From: Bacilli bacterium
GTDB lineage: Bacteria; Bacillota_I; Bacilli_A; RF39; UBA660
Length of the DNA stretch: 64,000 bases
Assembly (NCBI GenBank): GCA_017634385.1
Contig: JAGBNN010000010.1
Coordinates: 11,464 to 75,463, forward strand
Direction of reading: 5' to 3'
The translations under genes and the position numbers were made by a program. The notes under the pieces were generated by a model. That model did no database searches. It was given only the letters and a program-made list of their open reading frames with translations, and was not told where the DNA came from. Positions 51,723 to 60,295 of this stretch are shown here, in pieces. The first letter of the stretch is position 1; each line of letters starts with the position of its first letter.

Positions 51723-52196
51723 ATGAAAAGAGTATTATTTATATCATCAACAGGTGGACATCTATCTGAATTATTACAATTAAAAGATATGTTTAATAGA
51801 TATGATTTTTTACTTATGACTGAAAAAGTAAAATCTAATTTATATTTAAAAGATAAATATAAAGGAAAAGTAAAATATTTAGTCGCAGGAAGTAAAAATA
51901 CAAATAAGTTAGTTTATCCATTTAAATTATTATTTAATAGTTTTAAAAGTTTATTTATATACTTAAAATTTCATCCTGAATATATAATAACAACAGGAAC
52001 CCATACTGCAGGACCAATGTGCTACATAGCAAGAATATTTGGTAGTAAAGTAATATATGTAGAAACATTCGCAAATATGAAAACAAAAACAGCAACAGGG
52101 AGATTAGTATATCCAATAAGCAACTTATTTGTAGTGCAATGGGAATCATTAACTGAATTATATCCTGATGCAGTAGTAGGAGGTTGGATTTATTAA
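51723..52196 (+). CDS. Alg14-like subunit of UDP-sugar transferase
   Basis: A 157-residue protein related to Alg14/CpsF/EpsE: ISSTGGHLSELLQL at the N terminus, ITTGTHTAGPMCYIAR in the middle and a short hydrophobic membrane-binding region. These proteins form a two-part glycosyltransferase with an Alg13-like catalytic partner, encoded immediately downstream with a one-base overlap. ATG 51723 is 4 bases after the upstream TGA and follows a TGGAGTG site. Confidence 0.88.
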   Translation: MKRVLFISSTGGHLSELLQLKDMFNRYDFLLMTEKVKSNLYLKDKYKGKVKYLVAGSKNTNKLVYPFKLLFNSFKSLFIYLKFHPEYIITTGTHTAGPMCYIARIFGSKVIYVETFANMKTKTATGRLVYPISNLFVVQWESLTELYPDAVVGGWIY

Positions 52197-53023
52197 TGAT
52201 ATTAGTATTAGTAGGAACAAGTGATTATAATTTTAAAAGATTATTAAATGCAGTAAAAAAAGAAGTAGAAAACGGAAATATAAAAGATAAAGTAATAATG
52301 CAAGCAGGATGTAATAAAATAGAATCCGATAAAATAGAAGTATTTGATTTAATAGAAAAAGAAAAATTAGATAAACTTGTAAAAGAAGCAGATGTAATAA
52401 TTACTCACGGAGGAGTAGGATCTATACTTCAAGCACTTGAATATAAAAAACCAGTAATTGCCGCAGCAAGAGAAAAGAAATATGAAGAAGCTGCAAATGA
52501 TCATCAACATCAAATAATTGATGAATTTGTAAAAAGAGGATTTATATTAAAATTAGATGATTTTGATAAATTAAGTGAAGTATTAAAAAATGCAAAAACA
52601 TTTAAACCAAAGCAATATAAATCAAATAATAAAAATTTTGTAAAAGTATTAGATAATTATATTAGCGAAACAGATAATATAAGTTGGTATAATAAATATA
52701 GAAATATAATGTATTATGGATTTCCAGGAGTAATACTTAGTATATTAAATGTAATTATATATAATTTATTAAATTTTAATTACATGATTAATACACTTAT
52801 TTCTTTTGGAATAACTTTTATAGTCGCATTACTTATAAATAAATTAATCGATATAAAATTAAATAAAAATTATTTAATAACAAAATTATTTCATTTAACA
52901 ATGGATGTATTATTTATGTATATATTAATAGATAAATTTAATTTAAATAATAGTAAAATATATACAAATATAATAATATGCATAATTATATTTATCATTA
53001 TAAAATTGAGAGGTAGAAAATGA
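52196..53023 (+). CDS. Alg13-like glycosyltransferase fused to a GtrA-like membrane domain
   Basis: A 275-residue protein. Residues 1-155 are the Alg13/CpsG catalytic half: LVLVGTSDYNFKRLL at the N terminus, ITHGGVGSILQALEYKKPVI with the UDP-sugar loop, and NDHQHQIIDEF. Residues 170-275 form four transmembrane helices (YYGFPGVILSILNVIIYNLL onward) resembling the GtrA family of small flippase-like proteins. Alg13 homologues are normally soluble and about 150-170 residues, so this is a fusion. The start is ATG 52196, overlapping the alg14-like stop; AGGAGG is 12 bases upstream. Confidence 0.82.
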   Translation: MILVLVGTSDYNFKRLLNAVKKEVENGNIKDKVIMQAGCNKIESDKIEVFDLIEKEKLDKLVKEADVIITHGGVGSILQALEYKKPVIAAAREKKYEEAANDHQHQIIDEFVKRGFILKLDDFDKLSEVLKNAKTFKPKQYKSNNKNFVKVLDNYISETDNISWYNKYRNIMYYGFPGVILSILNVIIYNLLNFNYMINTLISFGITFIVALLINKLIDIKLNKNYLITKLFHLTMDVLFMYILIDKFNLNNSKIYTNIIICIIIFIIIKLRGRK

Positions 53024-53880
53024 AAACAGGTATAGTTATATTAAATTATAATGATTATGAATCTACTAAAAAAATGATTGATAAAATTAAAAATTATAAA
53101 TCATTAAATCATATAGTAGTAGTAGATAATAATAGTAGTGATGATTCATATGATAAGTTACAAAAATTAAAAACAGACAATATATATGTAATAAAAACAG
53201 ATGAAAATAAAGGTTATGCATATGGTAATAACTATGGTATTAAATATTTAACAAAGAATTATAAAATAGATAATATAATTATATCAAATCCAGATATTAT
53301 AGTAGAAGAAGAAGTAATAAAAGGACTTATAAAAGATTTAAAAGAAAATAAAGATATAAGTATAATCGCACCATTAATTAAACAAAATGGTGAAGAAGCA
53401 AATGGTTGGAGAATACCAACGTTTAAAGATGAATTACTTTCTAATATAAATTATGTACATAGATGGGCAAGAAAGAAAATGTTCTATCCAAAAATAGATG
53501 AAAAATTACAAAAAGTAGAAGTAGTATCAGGATGCTTCTTTATGATAAGAAAATCAGATTTTGAACAAATAGGTTATTTTGATGAAGGAACATTCCTTTA
53601 TTATGAAGAAAATATAATTAGTTATAAATTAAAAGAGTTAAATAAAAATGTATATGTTGATAATGAATTATCTGTTATACATAATGAATCTGTTAGTGTT
53701 GATAAAAATATAAATTCTATTAGGAAATATAAAATATTAAAAACAAGTCAAAAATATTTCCAAAAGAAATATGTTAAAGCAAATATATTTAAGATATTTA
53801 TACTTAGAATGTTTTACTATATAAGCTTATTTATCGCATATATAATATATTTAATATCAAGAATAAAAAAGAAAATTTAA
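53020..53880 (+). CDS. GT2-family glycosyltransferase
   Basis: A 286-residue inverting GT-A transferase. IVILNYNDYESTKKMI, VVDNNSSDDSYD and ISNPDIIVEEE (the SNPD acidic motif) are seen, with a catalytic-base region YYEENIISYKL. The pattern resembles rhamnosyltransferases of the WbbL/RfbF group, which fits the rml genes 1.2 kb downstream. A hydrophobic C-terminal helix likely docks it to the membrane. Overlaps the preceding gene through ATGA. Confidence 0.9.
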   Translation: MKTGIVILNYNDYESTKKMIDKIKNYKSLNHIVVVDNNSSDDSYDKLQKLKTDNIYVIKTDENKGYAYGNNYGIKYLTKNYKIDNIIISNPDIIVEEEVIKGLIKDLKENKDISIIAPLIKQNGEEANGWRIPTFKDELLSNINYVHRWARKKMFYPKIDEKLQKVEVVSGCFFMIRKSDFEQIGYFDEGTFLYYEENIISYKLKELNKNVYVDNELSVIHNESVSVDKNINSIRKYKILKTSQKYFQKKYVKANIFKIFILRMFYYISLFIAYIIYLISRIKKKI

Positions 53881-53892
53881 TTTTCTTTTTTT
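53865..53892 (+). terminator. Terminator running into a promoter
   Basis: AAAAAAGAAAA (53865-53875) pairs with TTTTCTTTTTT (53881-53891). The T-run leads into TGTTATAAT (53894-53902). Confidence 0.75.
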
Positions 53893-53893
53893 A

Positions 53894-53902
53894 TGTTATA
53901 AT
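53894..53902 (+). promoter_or_regulatory. Extended -10 promoter
   Basis: TGTTATAAT fused to the T-tract, 16 bases before ATG 53919 with an AGGAG site between. Confidence 0.6.
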
Positions 53903-53918
53903 TTAAATAGGAGGAGTT

Positions 53919-55004
53919 ATGAAAAATATAATTATTATAGGTTCAAAGGGATACAAAAAAACACTTGGCGGCCATGAAACATTTATAACTAACTTAATAG
54001 ATAATTATGATGATAAGAATGTAAGATTTTATGTTCCAGAAATAACTCAAGATATAAACGCATCAGAATATATAAATAATGGTGTAGTATGTAATCCAAT
54101 ATATGCAAAAAATTATAATAGAAAAGATTTTATAAAAAAAGCAATTAAATATTATCAAAAATATATAAGAATATATAATATGAATAATGTAATATTATAT
54201 ATAATAGGATTTAAACCAACAAAAAAATATTCATCTATATTAAAAAAGATGAATGCAAAAATAATAATAAATCCAGGTAATATAAAATTAAATAAATCTA
54301 ATTTAAAAAATATAGATCATATTGTATGTGATTCTAAAGTTACAGAATCTAACATGAAAATATATGATAAACCAATAACTTATATACCATATGGTGCATA
54401 TCAAAAAGATATAAAAGATATTGATAAAAAAACAAAAAAATTTATGGATGAAAATAATATAATTCCAAGAGAATATTATTTGGTAGTTGGAAGATTTACA
54501 AAAGAAAATAATTACGAATTGATAATAAAAGAATATATGAAGACAAAAACTACTAGAAATTTAGTAATAGTATCCGATATTGATAATAATAAAAACTATT
54601 ATCAATCTTTAAAGAAGAAAACTAAATTTCCTTCAGATGAAAGAATTAAATTTGTAGGACCTATTTATGACGATGAAATACTTAGAAGAATAAGAAAGAA
54701 TGCAAGAGGATATATTCATGGTCATACAAAAGGAGGAACTAATCCATCATTACTTGAAGCACTTAGTATATCAGATTTAAATATAGTATATGATAATCCT
54801 TCTAATAAAGAAGTATCAAAAGATTGTGCATTATATTTTAATAAAGAGGAAGATTCTTTAAAAGAACAAATAGAAAAGTGTGAAAAATTCAAAATGAAAG
54901 AAATAAATGAGTATGGAGAAAAAGCAAAAATGCGAATAAAAGAAAATTATACATGGGAAAGTGTAATAAAAAAATACAAAAAAATGTTTAATAAAATTAC
55001 ATAA
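53919..55004 (+). CDS. Glycosyltransferase, DUF1972/GT4 type
   Basis: A 361-residue GT-B protein with an N-terminal DUF1972-like half (IIIGSKGYKKTLGGHETFI) and a GT4 C-terminal half (LVVGRFTKENNYE, GHTKGGTNPSLLEALSISDL). DUF1972 is found in beta-1,4 rhamnosyltransferases (cps2T-like), consistent with the rml operon just downstream. It has its own extended -10 and terminator. Confidence 0.87.
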   Translation: MKNIIIIGSKGYKKTLGGHETFITNLIDNYDDKNVRFYVPEITQDINASEYINNGVVCNPIYAKNYNRKDFIKKAIKYYQKYIRIYNMNNVILYIIGFKPTKKYSSILKKMNAKIIINPGNIKLNKSNLKNIDHIVCDSKVTESNMKIYDKPITYIPYGAYQKDIKDIDKKTKKFMDENNIIPREYYLVVGRFTKENNYELIIKEYMKTKTTRNLVIVSDIDNNKNYYQSLKKKTKFPSDERIKFVGPIYDDEILRRIRKNARGYIHGHTKGGTNPSLLEALSISDLNIVYDNPSNKEVSKDCALYFNKEEDSLKEQIEKCEKFKMKEINEYGEKAKMRIKENYTWESVIKKYKKMFNKIT

Positions 55005-55028
55005 AAGCAAGTAAATTACTTGTTTTTT
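55005..55028 (+). terminator. Terminator
   Basis: AAGCAAGTAA (55005-55014) pairs with TTACTTGTT (from 55017), then a T6 run. Confidence 0.8.
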
Positions 55029-55044
55029 ATTTATTTTATACAAA

Positions 55045-55078
55045 AAATGTTGCTTTTTACAACATTTAAGAGTAAAAT
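55045..55078 (+). promoter_or_regulatory. Promoter of rml operon with 8-bp operator-like dyad
   Basis: AAATGTTG (55045-55052) and CAACATTT (55060-55067) form a perfect inverted repeat with a 7-base centre. It overlaps a plausible promoter, TTGCTT (55050-55055), 17 bp, TAAAAT (55073-55078). A protein bound here would block the promoter. The first gene encodes an HTH domain fused to RmlA, a natural candidate to bind it; this is inference. Confidence 0.55.
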
Positions 55079-55099
55079 TTAATTAGGAGGAGAAAAAGT

Positions 55100-56248
55100 A
55101 TGCAAAGATTAGATACAATAAATATTGGAGAAATATTAAGAAATGCAAGAGAAAATCAAGGATATACTCAAGAGGAAGTAGGAGAAAAACTTGGTCTTGG
55201 GAGAGATGCAGTTATTAAAATAGAAAAAGGAACTAGAAAAATAACTATAGATGAAATAAAGATGTTAACAAATCTTTATAATATAAAAATAGAAGAAATA
55301 TTATCTTATGGAGAAAATCCAAATGTTAATATGAAAGGAATAATACTTGCTGGAGGATCAGGTACTAGACTTTATCCTATTACAAAAGGAATTAGTAAAC
55401 AATTAACTCAAGTATATGATAAACCAATGATTTATTATCCTTTATCAGTGCTTATGTTAGCAGGTATAAGAGATATACTAATAATTACAACAAAAGAAGA
55501 TCAAGCATCATTTAAAAAACTTTTAGGAGATGGATCACAGTTTGGTATTAATCTAGAATATACTATTCAACCATCACCAGATGGACTAGCACAAGCATTT
55601 ATATTGGGAGAAGATTTTATTGGTGATGATCCATGTGCTATGATACTTGGAGATAATATATTCTTTGGTAATGACTTTATTAAAATGCTTAAAAATGCAA
55701 AGACTAATGCACAAAATGGTATTGCTACTATTTTTGGTAATAAAGTTAATGATCCACAAAGATTTGGCATTATGGAACTTGATTCATATAACAATGTAAT
55801 TGGTGTAGAAGAAAAACCAGAAAATCCAAAATCAGATTTTGCTATTACAGGATTATATTTTTATCCAAAAGGAGTTTCTAAAAAAGCAAAACTTGTTCAA
55901 CCTTCTAAAAGAGGAGAACTTGAAATAACTACTTTAAATGATATGTACTTAAAGAATGGAAAATTAAAAGCAGAACTTTTAGGTGGAGGATTTACTTGGT
56001 TTGATACAGGTACATTTGATAGTATGTATGATGCTACTAGTATGATTAGAACAGTACAAAAAAATAATAATACTGTAATATCATGTCCAGAAGCAATTGC
56101 ATATAAAAATGGATGGATTGACGAAAAAACAATTCTAAAAGCAGCTGAAGAAATGAAAAAGAATGACTATGGTAAATATTTAAGTAAAGTAGTAGAAAAA
56201 GTTTCAAAAGAAAATGATAAAAAATTAGAATATAAAATGGAGAGATAA
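55100..56248 (+). CDS. rmlA: HTH-RmlA fusion: XRE domain plus glucose-1-phosphate thymidylyltransferase
   Basis: A 382-residue protein. Residues 9-68 are an XRE helix-turn-helix (EILRNARENQGYTQEEVGEK, GLGRDAVIKIEKGTRKI). Residues 78-382 are a full RmlA: MKGIILAGGSGTRLYPITKG, KQLTQVYDKPMIYYPLSV, GDNIFFGND, and GEEKP-type VEEKPENP. RmlA makes dTDP-glucose from dTTP and glucose 1-phosphate, the first step to dTDP-rhamnose. The frame is continuous; AGGAGG precedes ATG 55100; the internal ATG 55331 lacks a nearby ribosome site, so the fusion is real as sequenced. RmlA is known to be feedback-inhibited by dTDP-rhamnose, so sugar-responsive gene control is conceivable. Confidence 0.92.
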   Translation: MQRLDTINIGEILRNARENQGYTQEEVGEKLGLGRDAVIKIEKGTRKITIDEIKMLTNLYNIKIEEILSYGENPNVNMKGIILAGGSGTRLYPITKGISKQLTQVYDKPMIYYPLSVLMLAGIRDILIITTKEDQASFKKLLGDGSQFGINLEYTIQPSPDGLAQAFILGEDFIGDDPCAMILGDNIFFGNDFIKMLKNAKTNAQNGIATIFGNKVNDPQRFGIMELDSYNNVIGVEEKPENPKSDFAITGLYFYPKGVSKKAKLVQPSKRGELEITTLNDMYLKNGKLKAELLGGGFTWFDTGTFDSMYDATSMIRTVQKNNNTVISCPEAIAYKNGWIDEKTILKAAEEMKKNDYGKYLSKVVEKVSKENDKKLEYKMER

Positions 56249-56250
56249 AA

Positions 56251-56880
56251 ATGGAAATAAAAGAAGAATTTATTAAAAGAGCAGAAGAAATACAAAAAGG
56301 GGAATTTTTTAGAAATATTAAAGTAGAAGCAACTAATTTAAAAGATTGCTATATATTAACACCAAAAAGATTTGGTGATGAAAGAGGTTTCTTTGAACAA
56401 GTAGATATAGAACCACTTCAAGAATTAGGATTTAAAGATTTTAAAAAGTTAAATCGTTCAAGAAGTGTAAAAGGAACAATAAGAGGATTACACTTCCAAA
56501 AAAATCCATATGCACAAACTAAAGTAGTTAGCTGTGTAGATGGTGGAGTATTAGATGTAGTAGTAGATATGAGAGTAGATTCACCTACATATGGAGAATG
56601 GACAAGTGTAGAACTTACACCTGAAAATGGTAGAGCTTTATATGTACCAAGAGGATTTGCTCATGGATTTGTAGCACTTAAAGATAATACTTATTTTGAG
56701 TATATAGTTGATAATGTATATAACAAAGAATCTGAAGGTGGAATTATTTGGAATGATCCAGATGTAAATATAGATTGGCAATTTGAAAAATATGGAATTG
56801 AAGATCCAATATTCTCAGAAAAAGACCAAGTACATCCAACATTAGCACTTTCACCAGAATATTTTAAAGAGGTGTTATAA
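56251..56880 (+). CDS. rmlC: dTDP-4-dehydrorhamnose 3,5-epimerase
   Basis: A 209-residue cupin epimerase, third step to dTDP-rhamnose. Family motifs are FGDERGFFEQV, RGLHFQKNPYAQTKVV (catalytic His), DVVVDMRVDSPTYG and RGFAHGFVAL. It is slightly longer than usual (about 180-190) because of a 25-residue charged N terminus (MEIKEEFIKRAEEIQKGEFF). It begins 2 bases after rmlA and its stop overlaps the rmlD ATG. Confidence 0.96.
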   Translation: MEIKEEFIKRAEEIQKGEFFRNIKVEATNLKDCYILTPKRFGDERGFFEQVDIEPLQELGFKDFKKLNRSRSVKGTIRGLHFQKNPYAQTKVVSCVDGGVLDVVVDMRVDSPTYGEWTSVELTPENGRALYVPRGFAHGFVALKDNTYFEYIVDNVYNKESEGGIIWNDPDVNIDWQFEKYGIEDPIFSEKDQVHPTLALSPEYFKEVL

Positions 56881-57767
56881 TGAGATTTTTAGTAACAGGA
56901 ACAACTGGTCAATTAGGTTATGATGTAGTAAAAGAACTAAAAAGAAGAGGCTATAACGATATATTAGAATATGATAGAAATATCATGGATATAACAAATC
57001 CAAGACAAGTTGAACAATGTATAGTAGAATCAGAACCAGATGTAGTTATACACTGTGCAGCTTACACTGCAGTTGATCAAGCAGAAGATGATGAATCAAA
57101 AGCAAGAGAAGTAAATAAAATTGGAACAAGAAATATTGCTCAAGTGACAGACCTTATAGGAGCAAAATTAATATATGTTTCAACAGATTATGTATTTGAT
57201 GGAGAAAAACCATATCCAGAAACATATGATGTTGATGATAAAGTTAATCCAATAGGTGTTTATGGTAAAACAAAATATGAAGGTGAAGAAGAAGCTAAAT
57301 TTAATCCAATGCATTTTATAGTAAGAACATCTTGGGTATTTGGAATAAATGGTAAAAACTTCGTAAAAACAATGCTTAATCAAGTAGGAAAAAGAGAAGA
57401 AGTAAATGTAGTAGCAGATCAATATGGATCACCAACATATACTGTTGATTTAGCAAGATTACTTGTAGATATGGCAGAAACTGATAAATATGGAACATAT
57501 CATGCAAATAATGAAGGATATACAACTTGGGCTGATTTTGCAGAAGAAATATATAAAGTAAATGGTGAAACAATGAAAGTAAACCATATTACAACAGAAG
57601 AATATCCAACAAAGGCAAAAAGACCACATAATTCATGCTTAAGCAAAGATTGTTTAGATAAAGCAGGATTTAAAAGATTACCAGATTGGAAAGATGCTTT
57701 AAAGAGATATTCAAAAGAATTAAAAGAACAAAAATTAGAAGATACAAAAAAATTAGAATTAAAATAA
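56880..57767 (+). CDS. rmlD: dTDP-4-dehydrorhamnose reductase
   Basis: A 295-residue short-chain dehydrogenase that makes dTDP-L-rhamnose, the last step. The NADPH loop is VTGTTGQLGYDVV, the catalytic triad region reads YVSTDYVFDGEKPYP and VYGKTKYEGE, and CAAYTAVDQAEDD is a family signature. TAATG overlap with rmlC. The charged tail (LKEQKLEDTKKLELK) extends beyond the usual end. Confidence 0.96.
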   Translation: MRFLVTGTTGQLGYDVVKELKRRGYNDILEYDRNIMDITNPRQVEQCIVESEPDVVIHCAAYTAVDQAEDDESKAREVNKIGTRNIAQVTDLIGAKLIYVSTDYVFDGEKPYPETYDVDDKVNPIGVYGKTKYEGEEEAKFNPMHFIVRTSWVFGINGKNFVKTMLNQVGKREEVNVVADQYGSPTYTVDLARLLVDMAETDKYGTYHANNEGYTTWADFAEEIYKVNGETMKVNHITTEEYPTKAKRPHNSCLSKDCLDKAGFKRLPDWKDALKRYSKELKEQKLEDTKKLELK

Positions 57768-57777
57768 GGAGAACATT

Positions 57778-58782
57778 ATGAAATATTTAGTAACAGGTGG
57801 GGCAGGTTTTATAGGAAGCAACTTTCTTCACTATGTAGTAAATAAATATCCAAATGATAAATATGTATGTTTAGATGCATTAACATATGCAGGAAATTAT
57901 AATAATATTAAATCATTAGAAGATAAGGATAATTTTAAATTTGTAAAAGGTGATATAACAGATAGAGAGTTTGTTGATAAATTATTTGATGAAGAAAAAT
58001 TTGATGTAGTAATAAATTTTGCAGCAGAATCACATGTAGATAATTCAATAAAAAATCCAGGGATATTTTTAACAACAAATATTATTGGTACACAAGTATT
58101 AATGGATGCATCGCTTAAATATAATGTAAAAAGATATCATCAAGTATCAACAGATGAAGTATATGGAGATTTACCACTTGATAGAAAAGATTTATTATTT
58201 ACTGAAGAAACACCAATACATACATCAAGTCCATATTCATCTTCTAAAGCTGGTGCAGACCTTTTAGTAGGAGCATACCATAGAACATTTAACCTTCCAA
58301 CTACTATAAGTAGATGCTCAAATAATTATGGAGCATATCAATTTCCAGAAAAATTAATACCAGTTGTAATAAGTAAAGCATTAAATAATGAAAAAATACC
58401 AGTGTATGGTAAAGGAGAAAACGTAAGAGACTGGATACATGTACATGATCATAATGTAGGTGTAGATATGATAGTTAGAAATGGAAAAGTAGGAGAAGTA
58501 TATAATTTAGGGGGACACTCTGAAAGAACTAATCTAGAAGTAGTTAAAACTATATTAAAACAAATGAATAAACCAGAAAGTTTAATAGAATTTGTATCTG
58601 ATAGACCAGGACATGATTTAAGATATGCAATTGATTCATCAAAAGTAGAAAAAGAACTAGGATGGGATAGAACATATACTTTTGAAGATGGAATAAAAGA
58701 AACAGTAGATTGGTATTTAAATAATCAAGATTGGATAGATGATATAAAATCAGGAGAATATAAAAATGCATATAAAAAATAA
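57778..58782 (+). CDS. rmlB: dTDP-glucose 4,6-dehydratase
   Basis: A 334-residue SDR enzyme, second step to dTDP-rhamnose. NAD loop VTGGAGFIGSNFLHY, catalytic Thr-Asp-Glu in VSTDEVYGDL and Tyr-x3-Lys in SPYSSSKAGADLL, then SRCSNNYGAYQFPEKLIP. An AGGAGA site precedes the ATG. With the three preceding genes it completes the dTDP-rhamnose pathway in the order A-C-D-B. The terminator hairpin forms over its final codons. Confidence 0.97.
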   Translation: MKYLVTGGAGFIGSNFLHYVVNKYPNDKYVCLDALTYAGNYNNIKSLEDKDNFKFVKGDITDREFVDKLFDEEKFDVVINFAAESHVDNSIKNPGIFLTTNIIGTQVLMDASLKYNVKRYHQVSTDEVYGDLPLDRKDLLFTEETPIHTSSPYSSSKAGADLLVGAYHRTFNLPTTISRCSNNYGAYQFPEKLIPVVISKALNNEKIPVYGKGENVRDWIHVHDHNVGVDMIVRNGKVGEVYNLGGHSERTNLEVVKTILKQMNKPESLIEFVSDRPGHDLRYAIDSSKVEKELGWDRTYTFEDGIKETVDWYLNNQDWIDDIKSGEYKNAYKK

Positions 58783-58798
58783 ATTATATGCTTTTTTT
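58768..58798 (+). terminator. rml operon terminator running into a promoter
   Basis: GCATATAA (58768-58775) pairs with TTATATGC (58784-58791), followed by T7 and then TGTTATAAT at 58800-58808. Confidence 0.8.
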
Positions 58799-58799
58799 A

Positions 58800-58808
58800 T
58801 GTTATAAT
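58800..58808 (+). promoter_or_regulatory. Extended -10 promoter
   Basis: TGTTATAAT fused to the terminator T-tract, 16 bases before ATG 58825. Confidence 0.6.
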
Positions 58809-58824
58809 TATAAAGGTGATAATA

Positions 58825-60291
58825 ATGAAAAAAATAAATTTAAAATTATTAATATATTTATTTTTAATTTCATTTATATGTATATTTATATGCAGTAAAA
58901 ATTCTCCAATATATTGTTTTAATACTTGGGTTGATGAAAATGCATTTATGACAGTATCAAAAGGATGGCTACATGGAATGATTCCATATAAAGATTTATT
59001 TGAGCAAAAGGGACCATTCTTATATTTTATATTTTTAATTGCAAATATAATAAGTCAAAAAAGTTTTATTGGAGTATTTATATTAGAAGTCATTTCTATG
59101 ACAATATCTTTATATATTATGTATAAAATAATAAAATTATATTTAGAAGATAAACATGCATATATTATACTTCCAATATATTCAGCATTATTTACTTCAT
59201 CTGTATTTTTTGTTCATGGAGGAAGTGCTGAAGAATTTAGTATGCCATATTTTTTATGTGGACTTTATATATTATTAAAATATTTTAAAGAAGATAAAAT
59301 ATCAAGTAAAGAAATGTTTTTATCTGGATTATGCGCAGGACTTATATCAATGATAAAATTTAATATGTTGGGATTTTATATAGGATTCTGTTTAATAATC
59401 GGAATAAACTTTTTAAAACAAAAAAGAATAAAAGAATTAATAAAAAAAGCAATATTTTTCTTAATTGGAATGAGTATTCCTATTGTAATATTTATTTCAT
59501 ATCTTATATTAAATCATGCTTTTAGTGAATTTGTTGAAGCATATATAACTTATAATACTGGAAATTATACAATAGAAATGACTTTTTTAAAAAGGGTATT
59601 ATTGTCTTTTAAAATATTTATCGAACAATTATTTAAAGATAAATTAATAGGGTTATTAATAATTGTAGGATTACTATATTTTTTATTTGATAAAGAAATA
59701 TTAAAAAGTAAAATAAATAAAATTTTATTTGCAATATTGATTGTTTTATCTTTTATAGGTTTATTTTATGGTGGATTTACGTATGATTATTACTTTTTAA
59801 TTATGACGCCATATTCTATTTTTGGATTGATTTATGCATTCAAAAAAATTTCATTAAATAAATATAAAATATTATTAACTTTTTCAATATTGGTAAGTTT
59901 AATTATTTTACCAACCTCAAGTAATATAGAATTTATAAATTTCAATAAAAAAGATTTAGTTCAATATAAATATGCAAAAATAATAAATAAAGATAAAAAT
60001 CAAAAAATATTAAATTATGGTTGGTTAGATGGTGGTTTTTATATGATGAGTGATATATTACCAACTGCAAGATACTTTGAACGTCAAAATGGGCAAGTTC
60101 TTGATTATGAAGTTGAAATAGAAAAACAAGTTAGAAAAAAAGAATTTGATTATATAATTCAAACCAGACCAGTTCCTGAATTTCAAACACCAGAATACAT
60201 AAAAGAAAATTATAATTTAATAAGAGAAGATACACAAAAGTTTGAACATATGAATATACAATACTATTTATGGAAAAGAAAAGGAGAATGA
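58825..60291 (+). CDS. Polytopic membrane protein, probable GT-C-type glycosyltransferase
   Basis: A 488-residue protein with about 11 transmembrane helices. After the first helix comes NTWVDENAFMTVSKGWLHGM, an acidic first-loop motif like that of GT-C enzymes, followed by IPYKDLFEQKGPFLYFIF, which resembles the E-x-K-G-P segment seen in many GT39/83-like proteins. The C-terminal exported part is about 100 residues. The sugar is unknown. I chose ATG 58825 after AAAGGTGA over the in-frame GTG 58816. Confidence 0.75.
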   Translation: MKKINLKLLIYLFLISFICIFICSKNSPIYCFNTWVDENAFMTVSKGWLHGMIPYKDLFEQKGPFLYFIFLIANIISQKSFIGVFILEVISMTISLYIMYKIIKLYLEDKHAYIILPIYSALFTSSVFFVHGGSAEEFSMPYFLCGLYILLKYFKEDKISSKEMFLSGLCAGLISMIKFNMLGFYIGFCLIIGINFLKQKRIKELIKKAIFFLIGMSIPIVIFISYLILNHAFSEFVEAYITYNTGNYTIEMTFLKRVLLSFKIFIEQLFKDKLIGLLIIVGLLYFLFDKEILKSKINKILFAILIVLSFIGLFYGGFTYDYYFLIMTPYSIFGLIYAFKKISLNKYKILLTFSILVSLIILPTSSNIEFINFNKKDLVQYKYAKIINKDKNQKILNYGWLDGGFYMMSDILPTARYFERQNGQVLDYEVEIEKQVRKKEFDYIIQTRPVPEFQTPEYIKENYNLIREDTQKFEHMNIQYYLWKRKGE

Positions 60292-60295
60292 TTTT

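Noticed and set aside
55331..56248. Separate RmlA gene starting at the internal ATG, with the HTH as an independent small gene
   Set aside because: The frame is open across the junction, there is no stop after the HTH, and the nearest GGAG is about 18 bases upstream of the ATG, too far for efficient initiation.
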